Assembly: GCF_000775615.1 (NCBI RefSeq) | Contig: NZ_AVPG01000020.1 | Span: 1-59,291, forward strand | From: Pontibacillus litoralis JSM 072002 | Lineage (GTDB): Bacteria > Bacillota > Bacilli > Bacillales > BH030062 | Reading direction: 5' to 3' | DNA: 59,291 nt | Shown: piece after piece, positions 1-9,072 of the stretch | Position numbering within the stretch: the stretch's first letter is position 1 | Layout of the letters: every line of letters starts with the position of its first letter | Translations under genes and position numbers: made by a program | The notes under the pieces: generated by a model | What the model was told of the DNA's origin: nothing | The model's database searches: none | The model's input: only the letters and a program-made list of their open reading frames with translations

Positions 1-48
1 AAGTTCGTAATGTCTTTCGTTTGCGTCGCTTATTTCGGCGACTTAACT
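1..48 (-). other. 5' leader of an rRNA operon (partial, runs off the left edge)
   Basis: This stretch lies directly downstream of the P2-type promoter and reads leftwards out of the window. On the minus strand it can form a GTCGC/GCGAC hairpin (about 24-42), as expected for a Bacillus rRNA leader. The 16S gene itself is not in the window. The assignment is inferred from promoter architecture and from the B. subtilis order, where an rRNA operon follows bofA. Confidence 0.6.
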
Positions 49-77
49 AATATAACATTTTATCGAATCTTCGTCAA
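49..77 (-). promoter_or_regulatory. rRNA-type promoter P2
   Basis: On the minus strand, -35 TTGACG (72-77) and -10 TATATT (49-54) are separated by exactly 17 bp. It lies 96 bp downstream of a second promoter, the usual P1/P2 spacing of Bacillus rRNA operons. Confidence 0.75.
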
Positions 78-144
78 CAACTTTTTTAAAAGTTTTGAAG
101 TGTTTTCGATTGTTTGTTCCGCCTCGTTTGAAGCGACAATTAAT

Positions 145-173
145 AATTTAACACGTATAAATCATTAATGCAA
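145..173 (-). promoter_or_regulatory. rRNA-type promoter P1
   Basis: On the minus strand, -35 TTGCAT (168-173) and -10 TAAATT (145-150) are 17 bp apart. An A/T-tract-rich stretch at about 174-215 lies just upstream and could act as an UP element. It directly follows the bofA terminator. Confidence 0.65.
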
Positions 174-215
174 CACATTTTTAAAATTTCTTTTAAAATA
201 ATTAGTAAAACAATC

Positions 216-253
216 AAAAACCACTCTAGCTACTACTTTTAAGCTAGAATGGT
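216..253 (-). terminator. bofA intrinsic terminator
   Basis: The arms at 242-253 and 220-231 pair over about 12 bp (AGCTAGAATGGT with ACCACTCTAGCT, one G-T/A-C type mismatch). On the minus strand the hairpin is followed by TTTTTG. It ends the dnaX-yaaK-recR-yaaL-bofA run before the rRNA promoters. Confidence 0.8.
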
Positions 254-261
254 CACATGAA

Positions 262-528
262 TTAAGATACAACAAACATTTGAATCGCTACTAGTGACAT
301 TAAACCAGGAATACCTAATAATCCGGAAACACTGGCCGTATACACGTTAATAGGTACGTGTAAGCCTATAGACGCCCCAAATACATTGAAGAAGAATAAT
401 ATAAATACACCAATGACTACTTTAATAGCTCCATTGGCAATATATTTCATCGGTCGCAATGGTGTTCCTACTATTAATAGTCCTCCTATGAGTAAGGAAA
501 TAGCCAAGATAATAAAAATAGATCCCAA
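262..528 (-). CDS. bofA: BofA, inhibitor of pro-sigma-K processing
   Basis: Small integral membrane protein of 88 aa. In B. subtilis BofA holds the SpoIVFB protease inactive in the outer forespore membrane until a forespore signal arrives. Two strongly hydrophobic stretches (about residues 3-22 and 36-57) and the C-terminal GIPGL segment typical of BofA are visible. The start is TTG, supported by GGAGGGG seven bases upstream. It follows yaaL and precedes the rRNA promoters, as in B. subtilis. Its presence indicates a spore former. Confidence 0.93.
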   Translation of the reverse strand: MGSIFIILAISLLIGGLLIVGTPLRPMKYIANGAIKVVIGVFILFFFNVFGASIGLHVPINVYTASVSGLLGIPGLMSLVAIQMFVVS

Positions 529-596
529 TTAGAAACCCCTCCTTTTTGCTCGTCCTTATTGTTACTATATGAACGAAAAGGGAGAGGCATGCCTAG

Positions 597-806
597 TTAT
601 TGAGCACGTATGTTACGTTTCCTTGCTTCATTTAACAAATATAAATATTTAACTCTTGCAATTGCTAAATCACACTGACCAAATTCACTTGCATCCACAC
701 TACAGTCCATAATTTTTTTTAAACTCATCCACTCTTGCTTTAGTTGCCTAATTTCCTCTAATAATTGCTGATCGTATTCTTTCTTTATTCTTTTGCGCTT
801 GATCAT
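597..806 (-). CDS. yaaL: YaaL family protein (DUF2508)
   Basis: Protein of 69 aa, highly charged and helical, with no catalytic motif visible. It belongs to the small YaaL/DUF2508 family of unknown function found between recR and bofA in Bacillaceae. A GTG at 824 overlapping the recR stop would add six residues, but the strong Shine-Dalgarno sequence GGAGAAGGGG lies six bases before the ATG at 806, so that start is chosen. It is almost certainly co-transcribed with recR. It could act in DNA metabolism by association with recR, but nothing in the sequence shows this. Confidence 0.85.
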   Translation of the reverse strand: MIKRKRIKKEYDQQLLEEIRQLKQEWMSLKKIMDCSVDASEFGQCDLAIARVKYLYLLNEARKRNIRAQ

Positions 807-823
807 GAAGATCCCCTTCTCCA

Positions 824-1420
824 CTAAATATCTCTTCTTCCTTCTAATGCTTTCGAAAGTGTCACTTCATCTGCATATTCTAAATCCCCACCTACCGGCA
901 AACCATGCGCAATCCGAGACACACGAACACCAGCAGGCTTAACTAATCTTGAAATATACATTGCTGTAGCTTCTCCTTCAATGTTAGGGTTCGTAGCAAC
1001 AATTAGTTCTTCTACTTCTTCGTCTTTCAAGCGGCTAATTAAGCTTGATATATTAATATCCTCCGGTCCAATACCATCCATAGGTGATATAGCACCATGC
1101 AGCACATGATATTTACCACTAAACTCTTTCATTTTCTCTATCGCAATAACATCTTTCGGATCTTGCACAACACAAATGACAGAAGGGTCTCGTTGGTTGT
1201 CTTGACAAATAGCGCAAGGGTCTTGATCTGTAATATGACCACATACCACACAATGGGTTAACTCTCGTTTCGCGCTCACTAAAGCTTTTGCAAAATCTAA
1301 TACGTCATCTTCTTGCATTTCCAACACAAAAAAAGCCAGGCGCGCAGCCGTTTTGGGGCCTATCCCTGGCAATTTCGTAAAGCTGTCAATTAATTTAGAA
1401 ATAGGTTCTGGATAATACAT
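824..1420 (-). CDS. recR: Recombination mediator RecR
   Basis: RecR (198 aa) works with RecF and RecO to load RecA on gapped DNA. It has an N-terminal helix-hairpin-helix region (LPGIGPKTA, about 17-25), a four-cysteine zinc finger (C57, C60, C69, C72) and a Toprim domain (about 80-175, with [13 protein letters not shown]). The length equals the B. subtilis protein. It lies in the dnaX-yaaK-recR order conserved across bacteria, and a hairpin at 1451-1488 separates it from yaaK, so it may also be expressed separately. Confidence 0.97.
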   Translation of the reverse strand: MYYPEPISKLIDSFTKLPGIGPKTAARLAFFVLEMQEDDVLDFAKALVSAKRELTHCVVCGHITDQDPCAICQDNQRDPSVICVVQDPKDVIAIEKMKEFSGKYHVLHGAISPMDGIGPEDINISSLISRLKDEEVEELIVATNPNIEGEATAMYISRLVKPAGVRVSRIAHGLPVGGDLEYADEVTLSKALEGRRDI

Positions 1421-1450
1421 TTTCCGCTTCCTCCAATGCCTATAGCAAGA

Positions 1451-1488
1451 AAAAACAATGCTACACTTTACGCGTAGCAGCTGTTTTT
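1451..1488 (-). terminator. Hairpin between yaaK and recR (possible partial terminator)
   Basis: AAAAACA-at-GCTAC pairs with GTAGC-agc-TGTTTTT, giving a two-part stem with terminal T-runs on both strands. In an operon read leftwards it would act as a leaky terminator or processing site that lowers recR relative to dnaX and yaaK. Confidence 0.5.
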
Positions 1489-1494
1489 CTATAA

Positions 1495-1809
1495 TTAAAA
1501 CATTCCTGGCATGTTCAATCCTTTTGTAAACTGGCCCATCGTTGCATTTGTTTTATCATCTACTTGCTTAATCACATCGTTAGTAGCCGCTATAATTAAG
1601 TCTTGTAGCATTTCAATATCATCTGGGTCTACCACATCTTCTTGAATTTCCACATCTACAATTTCTTTCGTCCCTTTAGCAACTACTTTCACCATGCCGC
1701 CACCTGCTGTAGCTTCAAATGTCATTTCGTGCAGTTCTTCTTGAGCCTTCTCCATCTTCCTTTGCATTTGTTGCATTTGTTTCATCATATTCTTCATATT
1801 ACCTTTCAT
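1495..1809 (-). CDS. yaaK: YbaB/EbfC family nucleoid-associated protein
   Basis: Protein of 104 aa. The YbaB/EbfC family forms tweezer-like dimers that bind DNA non-specifically and is almost always encoded between dnaX and recR. The N-terminus is a methionine/glutamine-rich coiled coil (about 1-35), and the core carries the family signature with a GGGMVKV segment (about 36-42). It starts 13 bases after the dnaX stop, so it is translationally close to dnaX. No enzyme function is expected. Confidence 0.93.
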   Translation of the reverse strand: MKGNMKNMMKQMQQMQRKMEKAQEELHEMTFEATAGGGMVKVVAKGTKEIVDVEIQEDVVDPDDIEMLQDLIIAATNDVIKQVDDKTNATMGQFTKGLNMPGMF

Positions 1810-1822
1810 GCTAATTCCTCCT

Positions 1823-3520
1823 TTAATCTTCTTGAATTTCTAATAAGCTATCGCCAACCAGCTTTCTTGCTTCTGCTACGACAGGATCTTCTTGTTGCAC
1901 AGTACCTTCTTTTTCTTCCTCATCTTTATGGCGTTGTCTTACATATTCTTCTCTTAATTCTTGCCACTTATCTTCTGGAATCGGAATAATTGTAGTCTCA
2001 TTGCCCATAAATTCAGCCAATAAAGATTGTATAATATCTTGATTTTCCAATGCTAATGAACAGTGAATTTCATATTCAAAAGATAGAACAATGGCCTTAT
2101 CTGAAGCTGCTCTCGGTTTACTGTTCATTAAGCGAGCGTGCGCAGGCGCGCTTTTCTGTCTAAGCGCATCCATAAAGCTGGCCCACTTCGTTTGAATGGT
2201 TTTCAAGCTTTGCTTGGAAGCTTCATCCATCACATGGCGAATACGCTCATAAGGAATTTTATATTGATTCCGTCGATTCATTCGTTGAGGCTTTTTCTCT
2301 ACTTGTTGCACCCCTTGTGCAGGTACTCCCTGTTCGTGCATATCGGCTAGTTTTCTCTCTAATGAATCTACTTTTTGTTTTAACTGTTGAATCCCCTCAG
2401 GTTCTAATGCCGTTGGAGGTGCATTCGGTTGATTTACTTGTATATCACATATATTTAACATTGCAATTTCAATAAATACTTTCGGGCTATTGGTCCACTT
2501 CATTTCCTGCTGACATTGATTCAACACCGTAATCGTTTGTTGGATCCAACTGGCTTGTAATTGTTCACTCAACGCCTTGAAACCTTCATCTGGAATAGCT
2601 CTTTCTAGAATATTCTCTAGACCAGGTGCACTTTGGTACAGTAATAAATCCCGCAAATAATAAATTAAATCAAAAATAAACCGACCTGGGTCTTTCCCTT
2701 CTCGAATAAGCTCATCAACAAATTGTAACGCTTCTTTCACTTCATTAGCTAGCAGTGATTGAATAATGTCCGTCAATTTCTGCTGAGAAACAGAGCCTGT
2801 TACAGCTAACACATCTTCTATTCTTACTTCATCTTCACTGTATGAAATGGCCTGATCTAACAAGCTTAACGCATCACGCATTCCACCTTCAGCTGCTAAC
2901 GCAATTGCCCCAAGAGCTTCTGTAGTTACAGAGAGGCCTTCTTGCTCTACAATATATTGCATACGTTCTACTAGAGCAGTTTGATTAATCCGTTTAAAGT
3001 CAAAACGTTGGCAACGGGAAATAATCGTTAGGGGAATTTTATGCGGTTCTGTTGTCGCTAATATAAAGATAACGTGTTGCGGTGGCTCTTCTAACGTTTT
3101 TAATAAAGCATTAAACGCTCCAATAGAAAGCATGTGCACCTCATCCACAATGTACACTTTATACGTAACAGCGCTCGGGGCATACTTTACTTTATCCCGA
3201 ATATCCCTAATTTGCTCAACACCGTTGTTTGAAGCTGCATCAATTTCAATGACGTCAGAAATAGATCCATCCTGAATGCCTCGACACGCATCACATTCAT
3301 TACACGGCTCTTTAACAGGTCTTCGTTGACAGTTTACGGCTTTCGCAAAAATCTTAGCCGCACTCGTTTTCCCTGTTCCTCTTGGTCCCGAGAACAAATA
3401 GGCATGCGAAAACTTATCCTGAACAATCGCATTTTGCAGCGTGCGAGTGATATGTGATTGTCCGACGACATCTGCGAAACCTCTCGGCCGCCATACTCTA
3501 TACAATGCCTGATAGCTCAT
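1823..3520 (-). CDS. dnaX: DNA polymerase III subunit gamma/tau
   Basis: Clamp-loader ATPase (565 aa) that loads DnaN on DNA and couples polymerase to helicase. It shows Walker A GPRGTGKT (45-52), four zinc-binding cysteines (64, 73, 76, 79), a DEVH Walker B box (about 126-129), the SRC sensor motif (SRCQRF) and a charged C-terminal tau region. The length is typical of Bacillus tau. I see no clear slippery sequence for a shorter gamma form. The SRP RNA gene lies upstream, as in B. subtilis. Confidence 0.97.
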   Translation of the reverse strand: MSYQALYRVWRPRGFADVVGQSHITRTLQNAIVQDKFSHAYLFSGPRGTGKTSAAKIFAKAVNCQRRPVKEPCNECDACRGIQDGSISDVIEIDAASNNGVEQIRDIRDKVKYAPSAVTYKVYIVDEVHMLSIGAFNALLKTLEEPPQHVIFILATTEPHKIPLTIISRCQRFDFKRINQTALVERMQYIVEQEGLSVTTEALGAIALAAEGGMRDALSLLDQAISYSEDEVRIEDVLAVTGSVSQQKLTDIIQSLLANEVKEALQFVDELIREGKDPGRFIFDLIYYLRDLLLYQSAPGLENILERAIPDEGFKALSEQLQASWIQQTITVLNQCQQEMKWTNSPKVFIEIAMLNICDIQVNQPNAPPTALEPEGIQQLKQKVDSLERKLADMHEQGVPAQGVQQVEKKPQRMNRRNQYKIPYERIRHVMDEASKQSLKTIQTKWASFMDALRQKSAPAHARLMNSKPRAASDKAIVLSFEYEIHCSLALENQDIIQSLLAEFMGNETTIIPIPEDKWQELREEYVRQRHKDEEEKEGTVQQEDPVVAEARKLVGDSLLEIQED

Positions 3521-3616
3521 CGTCCTCGTTCTCCTTTACGGTTTCTTCCCTATTATACCTAAATACAGTCGTCCTTTTCAATGTGTAAACCTAGACACTA
3601 TATTCACATTTACTCC

Positions 3617-3648
3617 ATTAAAAAAACTCACCCGTTAAGGTGAGTTGC
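3617..3648 (-). terminator. Terminator of the SRP RNA gene
   Basis: On the minus strand AACTCACC (3639-3646) and GGTGAGTT (3625-3632) form a perfect 8-bp stem with a 6-nt loop, followed by TTTTTT. It lies about 15 bases past the RNA 3' end. Confidence 0.85.
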
Positions 3649-3658
3649 TATTATGTAT

Positions 3659-3932
3659 ACGCCGTGCACCCACCTTCGATGAGATGGTCTTAAGCGTTAC
3701 TTAAGGTCATGGCTCGACCCAGGCTACCCCGCAACACATGAAGAATACCGCTTACTGCTGCTTCCTTCCGGACCTGACAGGGTTCACGGGTCTCCATTGT
3801 GCAGGACCAAGGTGTCAACACCAATTACTTAAGGCAGACCTTAAAACCATCCCACCTAGGGCGGGAATTCAGCCTTGCTATAGCGGATTGCAAGTGCAGG
3901 GCACCGCTACCTCCCCACCTAGCACGGCAAAG
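3659..3932 (-). ncRNA. scr: Signal recognition particle RNA (Bacillus-type long scRNA)
   Basis: The minus strand carries the universal SRP domain IV hairpin (GTCAGGTCCGGAAGGAAGCA, around 3760-3780). It also has the long Bacillus-type Alu domain: GCCGTGCTAGGTGGGGAGG at the 5' end, closing with GGTGGGTGCACGGC at the 3' end. Length of about 274 nt matches the 271-nt B. subtilis scRNA. It binds Ffh and HBsu and targets proteins to the membrane. Exact ends are inferred from 5'-3' pairing (TGCCGTGC with GCACGGC). Reading frames on the opposite strand here are not genes. No confident promoter was found. Confidence 0.95.
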
Positions 3933-4018
3933 TTGTTATCCATTTGTATCAACACATTTTTTAATGTGCATACTCCAGTATATATACTATTTACGGAAAA
4001 TGCAACGTTTAATGATTG

Positions 4019-4825
<807 letters not shown>

Positions 4826-6115
4826 GTGCAAATTCATGTAGTTAAGCCGGGGGAAAGCATTTATAGCATCGCAAACCAATACAGTATTACGATGAACGAA
4901 ATAATTGTAGCAAACGAACTAGATAATCCCGACCAATTAGTCGTTGGCCAAGCACTTGTTATTCCGATAGTTGGTCAATATTATTTTCTTAAGCCGGGAG
5001 ACAGTTTGTATAAAGTTGCTTCACAGTTCAATATGACCGTCGATGAGCTAGCAGCGATAAATAACATCCCTACACAAAGTGTTTTACCTATTGGATTACG
5101 TTTATACATTCCCCCTAGTCCTAAAACATCTGCAGCGTTTAACGGCTACGCTGAATCATATGGCGGAAAAGTATCACCTGCATTAGAAGAGTACGTACAA
5201 GAGCACATGCGTTCCTTAACCTACTTAGGTCCATTCAGTTACCAAATCAAGGAGGATGGTTCTTTACAACCACCACCATTAAATAACTATTTCAATATCG
5301 CCAAACAAAATAACGTTGCCATGATGCTAGTGGTTACCAATTTAAAAGAAGGGGGATTTAATAAAGATTTAGGCGGAAAAATTGTTACGGATACGGCATT
5401 TCAAGATACACTTCTCAAAAATATTATCGAAATTGCTCAAGCAAAAGGATATACAGATGTCCATTTCGACTTTGAGTTTTTACCACCAGAGAATCGTGAA
5501 GATTACAATCGATTTTTGCGAAAAGCAAAGCAACAACTATCAAAATCGGGATTACAAATGTCGACAGCTTTAGCACCAAAAACAAGTGCACAACAAACAG
5601 GGGCATGGTACACGGCACATGATTATAAAGCGCATGGGGAAATTGCTGATTTTGTCGTATTAATGACCTATGAATGGGGATATAGTGGTGGTCCTCCTAT
5701 GGCTGTATCGCCTATTGGTCCTGTTCGTAAGGTGGTCGAATATGCCCTATCCGTCATGCCGTCAGAGAAGATTTTCTTAGGCCAAAATTTATACGGCTAC
5801 GATTGGACACTTCCATACGTAGCAGGCGGGGATCCTGCAGAAGCGATTAGCCCTCAACAAGCCATTCAACGCGCAAGAAAATACAATGTAGCCATCCAAT
5901 ATGACAACAAAGCGCAAGCTCCTTATTATACGTATGTAGATGAACAAGGGAGAAATCATGAAGTTTGGTTTGAAGACGCTCGCTCTATCCAGGCTAAATT
6001 CGACCTTGTGAAGGAACTGAATTTAAAAGGAATGAGTTATTGGAAGCTCGGCTTAAACTTCCCACAAAATTGGGAATTATTAGAGAGTCAATTTAATGTA
6101 TCCAAAATCGTTTAA
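4826..6115 (+). CDS. yaaH: LysM-GH18 spore cortex/peptidoglycan hydrolase (YaaH/SleL type)
   Basis: Protein of 429 aa with two N-terminal LysM peptidoglycan-binding domains (about 2-47 and 51-95) and a glycoside hydrolase family 18 catalytic domain (about 105-420). The GH18 signature DVHFDFE supplies the D-x-x-D-x-E catalytic motif. There is no signal peptide, as for spore-associated YaaH/SleL proteins that the mother cell makes and deposits by LysM binding. Relatives act on cortex fragments during germination as N-acetylglucosaminidases. The start is GTG with AAGGGGG eight bases upstream. It is B. subtilis length (427 aa) and in a conserved position. Confidence 0.93.
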   Translation: MQIHVVKPGESIYSIANQYSITMNEIIVANELDNPDQLVVGQALVIPIVGQYYFLKPGDSLYKVASQFNMTVDELAAINNIPTQSVLPIGLRLYIPPSPKTSAAFNGYAESYGGKVSPALEEYVQEHMRSLTYLGPFSYQIKEDGSLQPPPLNNYFNIAKQNNVAMMLVVTNLKEGGFNKDLGGKIVTDTAFQDTLLKNIIEIAQAKGYTDVHFDFEFLPPENREDYNRFLRKAKQQLSKSGLQMSTALAPKTSAQQTGAWYTAHDYKAHGEIADFVVLMTYEWGYSGGPPMAVSPIGPVRKVVEYALSVMPSEKIFLGQNLYGYDWTLPYVAGGDPAEAISPQQAIQRARKYNVAIQYDNKAQAPYYTYVDEQGRNHEVWFEDARSIQAKFDLVKELNLKGMSYWKLGLNFPQNWELLESQFNVSKIV

Positions 6116-6126
6116 ATGCCATCTCG

Positions 6127-6157
6127 TAGGCTAGCATCTTTATCAGATGCTAGCCTT
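6127..6157. terminator. Hairpin between convergent yaaH and DUF3891 gene
   Basis: AGGCTAGCATCT (6128-6139) pairs perfectly with AGATGCTAGCCT (6145-6156) around a 5-nt loop. There is no proper T-run, so it may stop transcription weakly or protect the yaaH 3' end. Confidence 0.55.
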
Positions 6158-6267
6158 ACATAATGACGAATAACGGAGGAAAAGATAACGAAAGCGGAAG
6201 TGCCCTAGCTCTTTAAAACAATCAATTACACTTCTTCTAATCCAACAACACAAGCCGTATTCTCATT

Positions 6268-7047
6268 CTAATTGAAAGTACTAGAACAAGAAGGAACAAA
6301 CGAGACTAGACGACGGGAATATTCTCCTAGTTCGAAGGCGCGTTCCCAGCCATTTGTATTTATTAAACGCCGTGATACACGTTTGTACGGGAAATCTATG
6401 CGAAATGGAGCTCGAAAAGGAAATGGATCAACGCTCACCGTTTGTTCATTATCCCAACGCGCTATCATGCCATTGGGAAATGAGGGAAACACTTGCCGAA
6501 ACCCGCCCCGAAACCAGGACAATTCTTCTTCTTTCGAAACACCAGGAACATTCATACAACAATATAAAGACAAATCGTCACAAAACTGAAGCAAGGGAAA
6601 ATGAACCTCCACCTCTTCTTCAGTTATGCTCCCGTAAAGCTTATCCCAAAGCAAACGCTGCCGCTCATTCTCTCTATATAAAAACGCCGCGATATTTTTA
6701 TCCTTCGATTCTTTCGGAAAAAAAGAACAAAAATGCAAGCTACACAAATATCCTGCGTACAGAGACTGTCGTTCCACATCCGTAATCCCTTCATCATATC
6801 GCTGCAACTTCTCTTTCATTGGATAATCCATAAATGAATACGGCTGTTGCTGCTCAGCATTCCAAATAGGCGTTTGGTCTAACGGAATCCATCCTCGGTC
6901 GTGATAAGCAATTGCATATTCAACGTGTTGACGCAAAGCTTCATTTGGAAAAGTACCATTCCACATTTTCGCCATAACCCCAGAGGCCAAAGCATGATGA
7001 TGTTGTTCAAAGACAAGAATTTGTTGGTCATCTGCCATAACAATCAT
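6268..7047 (-). CDS. DUF3891-like protein, possible HD-type metal-binding protein
   Basis: Protein of 259 aa, soluble, with no signal peptide or membrane segment. It resembles the DUF3891 family, whose function is unknown. Visible features are a histidine cluster near the start (EQHHHALASG, about 14-23), a YHDRGW motif about 50-55 that recalls an HD-domain metal site, and several conserved-looking aromatic and proline segments. An in-frame start at 7113 exists, but AGGAGG sits nine bases before the ATG at 7047, so the shorter form is taken. It follows the permease gene by 79 bp on the same strand and may be co-transcribed with nsrR and the permease. No function is assigned. Confidence 0.75.
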   Translation of the reverse strand: MIVMADDQQILVFEQHHHALASGVMAKMWNGTFPNEALRQHVEYAIAYHDRGWIPLDQTPIWNAEQQQPYSFMDYPMKEKLQRYDEGITDVERQSLYAGYLCSLHFCSFFPKESKDKNIAAFLYRENERQRLLWDKLYGSITEEEVEVHFPLLQFCDDLSLYCCMNVPGVSKEEELSWFRGGFRQVFPSFPNGMIARWDNEQTVSVDPFPFRAPFRIDFPYKRVSRRLINTNGWERAFELGEYSRRLVSFVPSCSSTFN

Positions 7048-7126
7048 AGTCCCATCCCTCCTGTTACTCTCCTTCTCCTTTCCTAGACCAAATTCCTTTT
7101 TTAAAAAGGGCAAAACAGCGCAAAAA

Positions 7127-8416
7127 TTACTCTTTCCAAGTACGTTCTAGTATCATAATAAGGAGGGTCCCAACTAAAAGTCCATTACTAGCAATATTTT
7201 GCAATACAGAGGGGAATCCAGTAAATGCTTCAGAAGGTAAGAACATGATACCTATACCAATTAAAAAAGAGACCGCTAATATAGTTAATCTACGCTGATC
7301 GAACGGTTCACTAGCAATATTACGTAACCCTAATCCCATTAATTGGACAAACGTCGCTAACAAAGCTGCATTAGCGACAGGAGCTGGAATTTGCGAAATG
7401 AATTGTACCATCGGCGGGAAGAAAGCTAAAACCATTAACACAACGGATGCATATAAAAATGGCTTCTTCCGCTTTTGCCCTGTTAACTCAATAAAACCAG
7501 CAGAAGAGGCTAACGGGACATTCGCAATGGTTGACCAAATCCCAGATAAACCATGAGAGATTCCGACCATCATACTACCTTTATTCATCTGCTCATATGT
7601 ATAATTCGGCTTATCGTAAACTGCATCACTGACACCAACGAGGGCAGCAACAAGATTCGACAACAAAATAACCGCTGTCATGAATGCAATTGGCACAACA
7701 CCTAAATCCCACACAGGTAAACCCCAAGCAAATAACTCCGGCACAGAAAAAACGGCGATATTGCCAGTACTAGACGATTCTACACCGATACAACCTGCAT
7801 ACAATATCCAACCAATAACAATACCAATTAATACTGCATAGCTTTTTCGCCATCCTTGTCCAAAAATCGACATACCTAATACGAAGAAAAACGTTAAAAA
7901 AGCAACAATGGAGGCAACTGGTTGAATGGCGGGAGAGTCAGACGTAATCCCTAACATTCCTTGCAAAAATGTCCCACTTAATTGCACCGTTAACAAAAAC
8001 AAAAAACCCCCAGTAACTAAAGGGGTGAAAAAGAATAACACACGGCTCGATAAGCGCATGACACCGAACAAAAACAGGAAGATACCTGTTAAAATAATCG
8101 CAAACTGCAACACTTGCAACGTATGTATGGGTGAATCACCATGCTGTGCAGCCGTTGTCGCCATTACCGCAAATATACTTACCCAAATGCCGGCTGGTCC
8201 CTCCATCACCGGGAGCCGATGCCCAAACAACCCTTGCAAAAGAGAGGCTAACCCTACTACGAAAAGCGTTCGTTGCATTAATCCCGCAACCTCTTGACTA
8301 TCCAGTGCAAACATCGCTCCTACTACAATCGGCAAGGCAACAGAACTCGCAAGGAAGAAAATCAACCATTGTAACGTTTCTAATGACGTCGCACGCCAAG
8401 CACTATTCCCTTTCAC
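7127..8416 (-). CDS. NCS2-family purine/pyrimidine (uracil-xanthine type) permease
   Basis: Polytopic membrane protein of 429 aa with about 12-14 hydrophobic segments, homologous in layout to the UraA/PbuX/PucJ nucleobase:cation symporters. The central segment with SxGFIELTGQKRKKPF and the N-terminal ALPIVVGAMF support NCS2. The substrate (uracil, xanthine or uric acid) cannot be settled. An ATG at 8437 lies inside nsrR, but the in-frame GTG at 8416 has GGGGAGGA at the right distance and leaves one base after the nsrR stop. That makes it translationally coupled to nsrR, which is odd because nucleobase transport has no obvious link to nitric-oxide sensing. Confidence 0.85.
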   Translation of the reverse strand: MKGNSAWRATSLETLQWLIFFLASSVALPIVVGAMFALDSQEVAGLMQRTLFVVGLASLLQGLFGHRLPVMEGPAGIWVSIFAVMATTAAQHGDSPIHTLQVLQFAIILTGIFLFLFGVMRLSSRVLFFFTPLVTGGFLFLLTVQLSGTFLQGMLGITSDSPAIQPVASIVAFLTFFFVLGMSIFGQGWRKSYAVLIGIVIGWILYAGCIGVESSSTGNIAVFSVPELFAWGLPVWDLGVVPIAFMTAVILLSNLVAALVGVSDAVYDKPNYTYEQMNKGSMMVGISHGLSGIWSTIANVPLASSAGFIELTGQKRKKPFLYASVVLMVLAFFPPMVQFISQIPAPVANAALLATFVQLMGLGLRNIASEPFDQRRLTILAVSFLIGIGIMFLPSEAFTGFPSVLQNIASNGLLVGTLLIMILERTWKE

Positions 8417-8417
8417 T

Positions 8418-8870
8418 TTATAACTCCTCCCCTTCATCGAGATCCATTAATACACGTAACTCTGCATGATTAGCTAATATATCTTGTAGTGTATATTGAT
8501 CCAACACTGCTAAAAAAGCGCTTAACGCTTCATTTAACACATGCTTTAAGTGACAAGAAGGGGTAATGACGCATTGATTCGTATCCCGGTCGAAACATTC
8601 CATTAAAAGAAAATCCTCTTCCATTTGTCGAACAACTGTACCTATGTTGATATCTTCGGGTGCTTTCGCTAATCGAATACCACCACTTCTTCCGCGGACT
8701 GTTTCAATAAGCTCCATCTTCCCTAATTGATACACAATCTTACTCAAATGATTCGTCGATATATGAAATACTTCTGAAATTTCTTTAATAGACGCAAGCT
8801 TATCCCCTTTTACAGATCCCGTATAAATCAATACTCTTAACGCATAGTCTGTATATTTTTTCAGACGCAT
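8418..8870 (-). CDS. nsrR: NsrR, nitric-oxide-sensing Rrf2-family repressor
   Basis: Protein of 150 aa with an N-terminal winged helix (about 1-65). Its three iron-sulfur ligands are C92, C100 and C106 with C-x7-C-x5-C spacing, and Asp8, the fourth ligand in B. subtilis NsrR, is also present. These residues sit at the same numbers as in B. subtilis NsrR. Nitric oxide destroys the [4Fe-4S] cluster and relieves repression. The divergent gene is hmp, whose promoter carries a perfect NsrR operator, so the target is visible in the sequence. The ATG start needs no adjustment. Confidence 0.95.
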   Translation of the reverse strand: MRLKKYTDYALRVLIYTGSVKGDKLASIKEISEVFHISTNHLSKIVYQLGKMELIETVRGRSGGIRLAKAPEDINIGTVVRQMEEDFLLMECFDRDTNQCVITPSCHLKHVLNEALSAFLAVLDQYTLQDILANHAELRVLMDLDEGEEL

Positions 8871-8992
8871 GCGATCACGCTCCTACTTTAGTAAATTTAA
8901 CCGTATAATACCCACCTATCATATCAAAAATAAAAAGAATAAACGACCTTCAAGTGTTAACAACATTGACACAACTTGTTTCAAAAAACGCA

Positions 8993-9021
8993 TTGCACTA
9001 TGTATCGTCTAACATTACAAT
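8993..9021 (+). promoter_or_regulatory. hmp promoter
   Basis: -35 TTGCAC (8993-8998) and -10 TACAAT (9016-9021) are separated by 17 bp. The NsrR palindrome begins three bases after the -10 box, over the expected transcription start. Confidence 0.8.
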
Positions 9022-9023
9022 AA

Positions 9024-9044
9024 ACATGTATTTTAAATACATGT
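9024..9044 (+). promoter_or_regulatory. NsrR operator
   Basis: A perfect 21-bp inverted repeat whose 17-bp core is ATGTATTTTAAATACAT (9026-9042). This matches the B. subtilis NsrR consensus ATRTATTTTAAATAYAT. Its position at the start site of hmp means that bound NsrR would block initiation until nitric oxide appears. Confidence 0.92.
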
Positions 9045-9072
9045 TTTAAATATTTGAGGGGGTATTTTTATT

